23,803 bases of DNA, from assembly GCA_016933095.1 (NCBI GenBank), contig JAFGBP010000032.1:1-23803 (forward strand). The letters run 5' to 3'. The translations under genes were made by a program, and so were the position numbers. The notes beneath the pieces are model-generated. The model was not told the DNA's origin. It searched no databases and saw nothing but the letters and a program-made list of their open reading frames with translations. Shown here piece by piece: positions 14,774 through 23,500 of the stretch. Each line of letters starts with the position of its first letter. Position 1 is the first letter of the stretch. Source of the DNA: Candidatus Woesearchaeota archaeon. Lineage in GTDB: Archaea > Nanobdellota > Nanobdellia > Woesearchaeales > SM23-78.

Positions 14774-17700
14774 TCAGATAAGGCATCGGCTGTCGTTCAA
14801 ATACACAGTCGCATTCCCGCAAGTATTTGATTCACATACGCAACTATCAAGACATGCATTCACAATATCTTCATAGTCATAATAATCAAAACCCACACAC
14901 GCATCGAATACATTGCAGTCAGTGTCTGGGCAGGGAGTGCTCCCGTCGCATTCTGCGCCGCAAAAAGTAAAATTACAGGAATGGGTCAAATTCGAATTGC
15001 TAGTGGTGCATTCTCCGGTAGGCTCAAGGCATGTCGAGTCGAATCCTTCTGCGAAATCAAACGTGAATGGGTTGTCATCAGGGCTCGCCTCGCATGAGGA
15101 TATTGCAGCAACCGAAAAAGGAGTGCAATCTATCGGAGACCCATCCATGCAATATCCGCCTTCAATACATTGCTCCATTCCGTTGCATGCGAATCCGTCG
15201 CTACAATCCATCAACTCAGTCGTGTTCTTGAGCACACAAGCTCCTGCCAAGCAGGAATAAGAGTCATTCAGCCACAATGAACCAGAGCAATAAGACCCCC
15301 CGCCATCACAATCAGAATCTACGACACATTCGCATCCTTCATCAATAACCCCATCACAGTTGTTATCGACCAGGTCGCCGCAAATCTCTTCTGCTCCCGG
15401 GAACGCCGAACCATCAGAATCGTCGCAATCAACAGGTCCGCAAACGTAACCTGCCGGACTAAATCCATCACCATCAGAGTCGCCACAGGCAGACATTTCC
15501 AAAAGCCCAAGTGATATCAGGGAACCAGGATCTTTCTGGTTCGTGTAGCTTGTCCGCACATAGTCATCGCTCCTTGCAACTGACGAAATCTCTATCTCAT
15601 CAACAGAACCATACAGGTAATCGCTGTAGAATTTCCCCACGTAGAATCCGGTCGAGCTCACTTCGCATACAGAACCTGAGAATGGTCTTGTCTCCTTCAA
15701 GATGCCATCAATATATAGCTTCACTGTATTGCCGTCAAAGACCGCGACGAGCTGATGCCATGAGTTCTGCCCGATATCATACGATGAAGTGATTGTGTAG
15801 GCAGTCTCGTTCCTCATCAAGAAGGAAGGATTAGCATACCATCCGGATCTCATGAGCCATCCGAAGCCATTACCGCATTCAGATCCATATTGACCGATAA
15901 CGTTCCAATTCTTAGAAGGTTCAGAATAGGGCTTGAACCATGATGAGACTGTGAAAGAGCTGCCTGCATTAATAGGCGCCGATCCCAGCACATAGTCATT
16001 CACGCCATCAAAGGTCAGCGAGGACCCTATGAGTCCAGTATCCCGCCCAACCCCATTCAAAAGAGTTCCATTCACTGACATCAGCGAATCCTCCATAGAG
16101 ACGGAATCATCCGACATGTGATAGACAGAAGCATAACCCTCAGACCAGACTAAAGCCGATGAAGCGTTCATGCTTGCCGCATCATTTCCATAATACATGT
16201 AGAGAACAGAATCTTCCCCCACCATTAATTCAGGAACCTTGACCCAGACAACAACAGATCCGTTCTGGCTGTCGATCGACTCAATCTCACTATCCAGCAT
16301 AGTCTCTCCATCCGATAGGGTAAACAAGAGGTCCGAACCGTCCTCGTTGATGTTCCCTATAAGATCAGGATCTGAAATGGAAATCAAAACTGGGAAATCC
16401 ACCAAGTCGCTATAGACCATGTCCTTGCTGACGGTGACCTGCTTCCTGAAAGACCAGCCCGGCATCAGCCACTGATTAGGAAGCCCAGTGCTGAAATCAT
16501 AGTATCTCTGATCGATATTCTCATCAGGATCCTCAATCCTGACTCTCCACTGGTATGATGTGTTATAATCGACTACATATTCATCAGGGTGAACAGAATA
16601 TACCCCATTAGGTACGTTCTGGAACTCTTCAAGTAGGATCCAATCATCTCCTGATTTCATCCAGAAAGTGATATTCAAGAGCGTCTTCTGGAAATCATAA
16701 GCACGCACTGATAACGGCGTGTTGAGAGAGACGTTCTCAGCCCCATCCGACGGCACTATATCGAACAGCTTAGGTACCTTAGGCCCCGGCGGAGGGACAT
16801 ATTCAGCGACACCCCTCCTATTCTCGCTATATCGCTGTATCCAAGTCCTAGGAGCAGGATCAGGAGTCACAGCATCAGTGTCAAAAACAGCAAGCTTGCC
16901 TGCTATTCCCGTGACTACTACCTCATTGAGCCCGTCATTATCGACATCAAAGACTCTTGCCGGACCTAGCTGGCCCATGCCGTCAAAGTCGATCTTATCT
17001 ATAAGATTGTAGTTCTTGTCATATATCAGCAGAGGATAGTCTCCGCCGTAACTATGCTGGGTTCCGGTAGCTGCAAGTATCTCTTTAGACTGATCAAGAC
17101 CTACGTCACCGACCTCAGGAGGCCACGCCACCCAGAAATCAGTGAAGGTAGGCTGAAAATCCATAGTTCCAGTCTCAAGGTCGAACACTCCAAAATCCTT
17201 AGGCCATACGTTCTCATCCGATATGGACATTATGACTTCCATGTGGCCATCCTCATCTACGTCGTAGACTGTCGGAGTGCCGTGCGTAGGCAGATCATTC
17301 CGAGACAGATAATCATAGCCAGGAATAGTCGAACCATCAGCAGGATTCAGGACGCCAACTCCTTTATGGAGAATGCGCTGAGCAATGACTTCCTGCTTGT
17401 CATCTCCAGTCACGTCCACCACTACAGCCATCGGACTGCTGTGGAATATATCAGGGCGAGACCAAAGCGGCAAGAGCGTGTGGGCATCGAATGCCTGAAG
17501 GCCCTGCGAAGGAACACCATTGTATCCTCCGACACGGTCGCTGACATAGAGCTCGAACTGCCCATCATAGTTATAATCCCCGAATGCCAAGCCTCCCCAG
17601 CACGGATGATATATCCACGTGTCCGCAAGGACATTGCCGTTATGATCAAGCATAGTGACTGCGCCGTTATAATCGCTCATGTTTCCGCTGAAGTATCTTG

Positions 17701-20419
17701 GAGTAGTGTCCTCTGAAGCGAAATATATCGTAGGATAACCATCTCCATCAATGTCATAAGCCATCAATGGAAAGAGAGGCTGACCTTCGCCCTTCAAGCG
17801 CTCCGTCTTCCAGAGTATCGATCCATCTCCGTCCACTGCAACGACTCTCCGATCTCCCGTAGTGAATATGATTTCAGGGTCCCCATCATTATTTAGATCT
17901 ACTAGTTCGACTGCATTCCCGACAGCTCCTGGAACAGTCCATTCAATATTCCCGTCAGATGCATTTATGACAAGAAGGTTCCCATCCCCCGCAGCGAGGA
18001 CAATCTCCTGTTCTCCGTCATCATCCACATCCCCCATCACCGGAAGGATTTGCTCAAATCCACTCCTTCCGACATCCACAGTGTACTTATGCTTAAGAAG
18101 GCCTCCAGTAGTGAAGTTGAATTCTGATTCTGAGGAATAGATACCATCCGCCACAAGGGCCTTCCAGCGGTACAGAGTCATGGAGTTGTTGACATATTCT
18201 GACAGGTCGGCATCATATCGGCCGGATTCCCTTCCAAAATACTCCTTTGCAAGGATCCAATCAGATCCATCGAAGAAGTAAAATGAGATGTCAAGCAGAT
18301 CCCCGCCTTTATCCTCGAAATACGCACTCACAACAGGATCAAGTCCGATTGCAGACTCACCATCCTGAGGGCTAGAATTCAAGATTGACGGTACGTAGTT
18401 CTCAAGACGTGTCCTGAAAGAGCTGACGTATTCGGCAGTCTGTCCGGATCCGTAATCATAAGCATCTACCTTCCAAGTGCATTCAGTATCATATTCATCC
18501 AAGGCCGAGAAATAGACTAGAGAAATGTCTCCATCAGGCTCCCTGCCAGATGATACCGCAGTCCAATCAGAACCTTCCAGTAAGCTTATTGTCCAGTCGA
18601 CCACGTCACCATCAAGATCAGATATGTCTGCGCGCAGGATTGGGTTAAGAGGCACATCCTCCGACCCGTTCTGTGGGCTGACTGAAAGTATGTTCACCGC
18701 ATGGTTCTGCGGTCTCGTCTGGAAAGAGTATGTCTTCTCAGCAGTTAGGTTTGACCCGTTGATATCATGTGCTGAAACACGCCAGTAGTAGACAGTCTCA
18801 TATTCATCAATCCCTGATGTCGGAATGACCAAGTCAAGCCTGCCATCCGGCTCAAATCCAGAGTCCAGAACAAGCCAATCCGATCCATTTAACAAGCTGA
18901 CAGACCAGTTCACAGGGTCCTCATCAATATCCTTTATCTCTACTGATAGGACAGGATTGAAGTTGATGTCAGAGGAGTTGTCGCCTGGTGAAGGACTCAA
19001 TATGAAAGGAACATAATTATCTTCCAGTCTTGTCCTGAAATTATAATACTGCTCGATTAGGTTACTCGAGCCAGTCTCAGAGACTGTTATTTTCCAGGAA
19101 TAGATTGTATCATAATCTGTGAATATCGCTGTCGGAATGGATAAGTCTGCATCTCCAGGAGCCACACCTGAATCCAACACAACCCATTCAGTATTGGTGT
19201 AGTCATATGCCTCGACCACCCATGAGAACTCATTGAGCTCTGCATCATGAATGTTAATGGACATTACCGGGTTCAATTCAACATCAGATTGGTTGTTCAG
19301 CGGATATGTGACAGACACCTTTGGAGGAGAGGCATGCGATTGGACATCCCCCACCTGCACGAAAGTTGAAGAATCGTTCTGGTTGTTGAACATCGTCTGT
19401 AGATATCCCTGGCTTCTCGCTACATCAGATACCTCAATCTCATCGACGGCTCCATCCACATAATCACTATAGAATTTCCCTATGTAATATCCTGTGGAGG
19501 TCGCTTGACATGGAGTGCCAGAAAATGAACTCACCCCGCGCAAGTTCCCATCTACATATATGCTTAAGCTTGAGCCATCATATACGCCCGCGATGTGATG
19601 CCATTCATCTTCTCCTATATCAACAGAGACCGTACCGAAATAGTTCGTCTCGTTCCTAATCATGAACGAAGGATTAGCATACCAAGCCAATCTAAGCAGC
19701 CATCCAAAGCCATTACCGCATTCAGATCCATATTGACCGATAACATTCCAGTTCTTAGAAAGCTGCGAATCAGGTTTTACCCATGCAGAAGCTGTGAAAG
19801 CCGAACCAGGTATATTGAGACTTGAATCCCCTTGAAGGTAATCATTCACTCCATCAAAAACATAAGAATTCCCTATCTTGCCGTCAATTCCTCGCAAGAC
19901 ACCATTCAATGCCATAGCATTCCTACCAGCCGACGTTGAATCAGAAACCGATCCTGAATTCTCTTCTAAGTGATGGACTGCCAAATAATCCCCAGACCAT
20001 ACAATCGATGCATTCTGCTGGCTCTGAGCTTCAAAATTTCCATAATACATGTAAAGAATTGTGTCGTTCGTGGATGAGAGATTCGGTATACTGACCCAAG
20101 CCACGAGGTGGCCAGAGAGACTGTCATACAGTTCAATCTCATGGTTCAGCTTAGTCTCCTCATCTTCAAGAGTGAATAGAATATCCCCACCGGATATCTG
20201 AGCATGTTCACTCATGTCAGAATCTGTCAGGTCCACCAGGAGAGGGAAATCAGTCTGATCCTCCTCGACCAATGCAGAATTCACAGTCAGCTGGCGGCTA
20301 TAAGACCATCCTTGAGATTCCCAAGTGGAAGCGCTCGCAAAAGGAGCTAACGCCACTGAAATAGATAAGATGAACATAACAACTAGCACATACCGCCTTG
20401 CATCACATGAAAATACCAT
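14774..20419 (-). CDS. giant secreted multidomain adhesin-like protein (DUF2341-LamG twice, Ig/FN3-like repeats, FG-GAP propeller, MopE-like Cys-rich tail)
   Basis: About 1881 residues. After a signal peptide come DUF2341 (GWSYSRQLTV...ILYMYYGN, about 36-130) and a LamG fold (WHHIAGVYDGSSLSIYVDG, to about 340). Four Ig/FN3-like repeats of about 105 residues start near 363, 466, 571 and 673, each with an NxxS/Y...SPxxG opening and a YxWKVxA end. An FG-GAP/VCBS beta-propeller at about 776-1180 has Ca-type loops (DVDDDGEQEI, DLNNDGDPEI, DIDGDGYPTI, DVDNDGLNEV). Then a fifth Ig-like repeat near 1210, a second DUF2341-LamG (about 1320-1620), a MopE-type motif (CGPVDCDDSD, EEICGDLVDNNCDGVIDEGC) and a Cys-rich tail. 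There is no C-terminal membrane helix. Start: ATG 20419, with GGGGGGAT 4 bases upstream; an earlier GTG at 20437 is less likely. The gene lies directly downstream of the Asp-box protein gene. A binding or adhesion role is inferred. Confidence 0.85.
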   Translation of the reverse strand: MVFSCDARRYVLVVMFILSISVALAPFASASTWESQGWSYSRQLTVNSALVEEDQTDFPLLVDLTDSDMSEHAQISGGDILFTLEDEETKLNHEIELYDSLSGHLVAWVSIPNLSSTNDTILYMYYGNFEAQSQQNASIVWSGDYLAVHHLEENSGSVSDSTSAGRNAMALNGVLRGIDGKIGNSYVFDGVNDYLQGDSSLNIPGSAFTASAWVKPDSQLSKNWNVIGQYGSECGNGFGWLLRLAWYANPSFMIRNETNYFGTVSVDIGEDEWHHIAGVYDGSSLSIYVDGNLRGVSSFSGTPCQATSTGYYIGKFYSDYVDGAVDEIEVSDVARSQGYLQTMFNNQNDSSTFVQVGDVQSHASPPKVSVTYPLNNQSDVELNPVMSINIHDAELNEFSWVVEAYDYTNTEWVVLDSGVAPGDADLSIPTAIFTDYDTIYSWKITVSETGSSNLIEQYYNFRTRLEDNYVPFILSPSPGDNSSDINFNPVLSVEIKDIDEDPVNWSVSLLNGSDWLVLDSGFEPDGRLDLVIPTSGIDEYETVYYWRVSAHDINGSNLTAEKTYSFQTRPQNHAVNILSVSPQNGSEDVPLNPILRADISDLDGDVVDWTISLLEGSDWTAVSSGREPDGDISLVYFSALDEYDTECTWKVDAYDYGSGQTAEYVSSFRTRLENYVPSILNSSPQDGESAIGLDPVVSAYFEDKGGDLLDISFYFFDGSDWILAKEYFGRESGRYDADLSEYVNNSMTLYRWKALVADGIYSSESEFNFTTGGLLKHKYTVDVGRSGFEQILPVMGDVDDDGEQEIVLAAGDGNLLVINASDGNIEWTVPGAVGNAVELVDLNNDGDPEIIFTTGDRRVVAVDGDGSILWKTERLKGEGQPLFPLMAYDIDGDGYPTIYFASEDTTPRYFSGNMSDYNGAVTMLDHNGNVLADTWIYHPCWGGLAFGDYNYDGQFELYVSDRVGGYNGVPSQGLQAFDAHTLLPLWSRPDIFHSSPMAVVVDVTGDDKQEVIAQRILHKGVGVLNPADGSTIPGYDYLSRNDLPTHGTPTVYDVDEDGHMEVIMSISDENVWPKDFGVFDLETGTMDFQPTFTDFWVAWPPEVGDVGLDQSKEILAATGTQHSYGGDYPLLIYDKNYNLIDKIDFDGMGQLGPARVFDVDNDGLNEVVVTGIAGKLAVFDTDAVTPDPAPRTWIQRYSENRRGVAEYVPPPGPKVPKLFDIVPSDGAENVSLNTPLSVRAYDFQKTLLNITFWMKSGDDWILLEEFQNVPNGVYSVHPDEYVVDYNTSYQWRVRIEDPDENIDQRYYDFSTGLPNQWLMPGWSFRKQVTVSKDMVYSDLVDFPVLISISDPDLIGNINEDGSDLLFTLSDGETMLDSEIESIDSQNGSVVVWVKVPELMVGEDSVLYMYYGNDAASMNASSALVWSEGYASVYHMSDDSVSMEDSLMSVNGTLLNGVGRDTGLIGSSLTFDGVNDYVLGSAPINAGSSFTVSSWFKPYSEPSKNWNVIGQYGSECGNGFGWLMRSGWYANPSFLMRNETAYTITSSYDIGQNSWHQLVAVFDGNTVKLYIDGILKETRPFSGSVCEVSSTGFYVGKFYSDYLYGSVDEIEISSVARSDDYVRTSYTNQKDPGSLISLGLLEMSACGDSDGDGFSPAGYVCGPVDCDDSDGSAFPGAEEICGDLVDNNCDGVIDEGCECVVDSDCDGGGSYCSGSLWLNDSYSCLAGACVLKNTTELMDCSDGFACNGMEQCIEGGYCMDGSPIDCTPFSVAAISSCEASPDDNPFTFDFAEGFDSTCLEPTGECTTSNSNLTHSCNFTFCGAECDGSTPCPDTDCNVFDACVGFDYYDYEDIVNACLDSCVCESNTCGNATVYLNDSRCLI
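15864..15901. repeat. 38-bp perfect direct repeat, copy in the second LamG domain
   Basis: These 38 bases are identical to 19707-19744 in the first LamG domain of the same gene, 3843 bp apart. They encode the NVIGQYGSECGNGFG stretch. The flanking DNA diverges faster, as expected of a domain duplication kept similar by selection or gene conversion. Confidence 0.85.
19707..19744. repeat. 38-bp perfect direct repeat, copy in the first LamG domain
   Basis: Partner of 15864-15901, in the same orientation and reading frame. Recombination between the two copies would delete 3843 bp (1281 codons) in frame, removing the Ig-like repeats and the FG-GAP propeller. Confidence 0.85.
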
Positions 20420-20463
20420 TTTAATCCCCCCGAACACAAATATTTCCTAAGTAGTAATAACGG

Positions 20464-20493
20464 ACCGCGGTAATAAGAATCCTTTTTTAAAGC
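20464..20493 (-). promoter_or_regulatory. TATA-like box and palindrome before the giant DUF2341/LamG gene
   Basis: GCTTTAAAAAA (20483-20493, minus) predicts transcription near 20462, giving a leader of about 43 nt. The 8-bp palindrome ACCGCGGT at 20464-20471 sits at the predicted start and could be a repressor site. This is the only gap between the two large minus-strand genes, so the second gene may have its own promoter. Confidence 0.4.
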
Positions 20494-20520
20494 TTTCCAA
20501 AGTGGCAGCTATTAAAACAA

Positions 20521-23500
20521 TCATTCCGAACCATCGAAAGAAGCCGGCTCCACATAATACATGTGAATCAACTCATCCGCCACTTCTTCCCGCCAGCCCG
20601 CGTCCAGGAGCGAAGACCTCACCTCGTGCCTGCTCATCCCTCGCTCCTTAGCCTTCGTCATGTAGTCTCGAAGCTTGACAGCGTGCTCTCGCTCATGGCC
20701 GGCCTCTACATATTTCTTCTTTCTTCGCAGGTTTCCTAGGAGGAACACTATCAAAATCAGGGCTGCAATCCCACCAAACATCAGAGTATACTTTGGATCT
20801 CCGATCTTCTCTTTATCAAAAATAGAGGCCGGAGATTGGAGTTCCGGCTCCCGCAGGGTAACAGTAGTCTCATTATCAGGAGTATCATTCAAGCCCTGCA
20901 AAGAAGAGATCTCGGATAAGGACACGTTCTGCTCCACCTCTTCAGACACATTCGCAGATCCTGACGAGCTGGAACCACTGGAAGAGTCATCGACCACGGT
21001 GACTGCATTAGGATCGCAAGTCCTCGAATTCATCCTCACAGCGCCGGTGGAGTTATGCTCGCACACCTGGACCTGCCTGTAATTGATACACTCACCCCAA
21101 TCGCCGCATATCCAATCCTTGTCAGTCGTGGCGGCTCCGCCGCCGCCCCCACCGCCACCGCCTCCTGAAGAGCAGCTCCCACAGTCAACCTCGCAAGAAG
21201 AGCACGTCTCGCCAGGTTCGCAGACCAGATCGCCACAGTCAGCGACGTTCATCACAGTCAAAGCAACTGAATTCGTAGTGGCATTGCGGCTGACGTTCGA
21301 TGAGTCAACTGCTGTGAAAGAGACAGATTCAGAACCATACCAGTCTGCCGGCGCAGACAGGTTCACCATGCCATCTGATCCTATGGATACCCTTATGCTA
21401 GAGTTGCCTGACACGCTGTAGTTGAGAGTGTTGTTCTGGGGATCATCAAAGCAGTAAGACAGGTTGAAGGCATTCGAGAGGCTTGAATCCTCATTCCAAG
21501 AGACTGATGACAAAGTGCACGCAGTCACGTTAGTGTTTTCTTCAGAGCTGTTGGACTCATTGGATACTGTGAAACAAGAGCTGCACATGGTCTCGAATGA
21601 AGAGGTCCATATGCCCGCGGCAGTCAGGTACACCTTGCTGTCAAATGGACTGATTGAGATATCCCACGCATCATTATAAGGGCCTAAGTTCTTCATGGCA
21701 TCGGACCAAGTCGTACCATAATCCCGAGACAGGTATATCCCGCTCCCATGATAGCGGAATCCGTGCTGTCCCGTCCACACAATCCCTTCCAGACGGGTAT
21801 CGAACCTTACAAACTCGAAATTCGAGTCATCGATAGTCAGACCAGCTCCGGAAGCCAACAGAGTCCAACTCCCACCATCTTTGTATTCATATATTCCATG
21901 ATATCCTCCGGCCACCAGCATGTGAAGAGTCTCGTTGAAAGGATCGACATCAAGGTCAAAAGCATCGGCAGTAGGAAGCGTGCTCCCAATTACAGTCCAT
22001 GACGCTCCATCATCAGTAGATCTGGCCACTTGGTATGTGGATCCTAAATCTTTCATTCCATATATGATACTGTCGTTGAATGGATCTATCTTACGGATGT
22101 CATAACCATCGGCCACAAGATTCCAACTGCTTCCCCCGTCAAGGCTGACATAGTTGTCGGCATACACCCTGCTTGCATTGGATGGATTATAGCGTATATG
22201 GTCCAAGATGGAGTTCGCATCATAGGCCAGACCCCAAGTATTTCCGAAATCATACGAGATTACAATATCCTGGGACTCCCAACCCCCACTTGAAGCTATG
22301 ATCGTTGAACCATTTGTATCTACTCCACTACAAGTCCTCAATCCATCCCGTCTCATAAGGGACAGATCCCTGAAAGACGTTCCACCATCTTCCGTAAGGA
22401 AGAGTCCATAATCCGTCATGCAGAAGACCATCGTGGTCTCATTAAAGAAAGAGATATCTTTCAGGCGGGAACCAATCATCCCGCTTCCCGAATAATGCCA
22501 AGACTGACCTCCGTCGGTCGTGATTGCCATCGGACTATCTCTCTGGGTTATGGCCACTAAGGAATTCTGGGGATGAAATATGATTGGTTCGGAATAATAC
22601 CAACCGGAGAAGACAAACTCTTCCTGGTTGACATCAGATGCGATATGCCAGGTCGCACCATAGTCATCTGAATAGTAAGGATAAAGCCCCCCTATAAGAT
22701 GCGGACATGCGAAAAGCCTGTTTTTGTCTGAGGGGCTTATGGTGACGTGCCTATAAGCCAGACTGGCATTGAGACCTGTGCCTGTCAAGGAGAAATTCAG
22801 CCCTCCATTACTTGAATTGTATATGCCGCCCTGCGTAGCCACGAAGAGGCTCTCAGGAGCCTCATAGTCAACCGCAACATCATATGGAACACCCGGCAGG
22901 TCCAGACCTATCTGTTCAGAGAGATTTGACGTGGAATTGAAAGAATACAAGCTCTCATTTGTCGCCACATAGAGTATGGTCCGGTCAGCAGATGCCCATT
23001 CAAGATCGAACACCTCTTCTCCGCCAAGGGAATCGATCAGATTCCAGGAATCTCCTCCATCGTCAGATTTCCACAGGCCGGCATCAGACCCTGCAAATAT
23101 GACCTGCGAACCCAATCCGTCAAAAGATGTGTTGTCGAACAGGAAGAGCTTTCCGTGCTTTGATCTCGAATAGTTCTGTGATGAGAGAACCTGAGTCCAG
23201 TTCTGCCCTCCGTTTTCACTTTTCCATATTCCTTCTGCCGACCCAGATAGTGTAGAAGAATCCATCTTCGAGGCAGCGACAAGCACAATGCTCTCATTAG
23301 TAGGATCAGACACTATAGATGCCCCTCCTTTTGCAGGTATCTCCAAACCAATGTTATTCCAGGTCTGTCCTCCGTCAGAGCTCCTCCACACCCTTGTAGT
23401 ATCAGTGACCAGATAGAGTGTGTCTGTATCGTGGATGTTCCAGTCAATATCCCAGACCATCTGCATGCCCTCTCCTCCAGGTCTGCTGTTGTTCTTCTGC

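Noticed and set aside
17054..17716. A 220-codon plus-strand open frame opposite the FG-GAP propeller
   Set aside because: The minus strand shows regular Ca-loop repeats with strong coding character; the plus-strand product has no domain and no start signals.
18360..19340. Repeats of about 310 bp considered as a tandem DNA repeat
   Set aside because: The four units match only at protein level (Ig/FN3-like folds) and are strongly diverged in DNA, so they are ordinary old domain repeats.
21083..21421. Plus-strand frame with a proline run (PPPPPPPPP)
   Set aside because: It is the reverse complement of the ten-glycine linker of the Asp-box protein, not a proline-rich gene.
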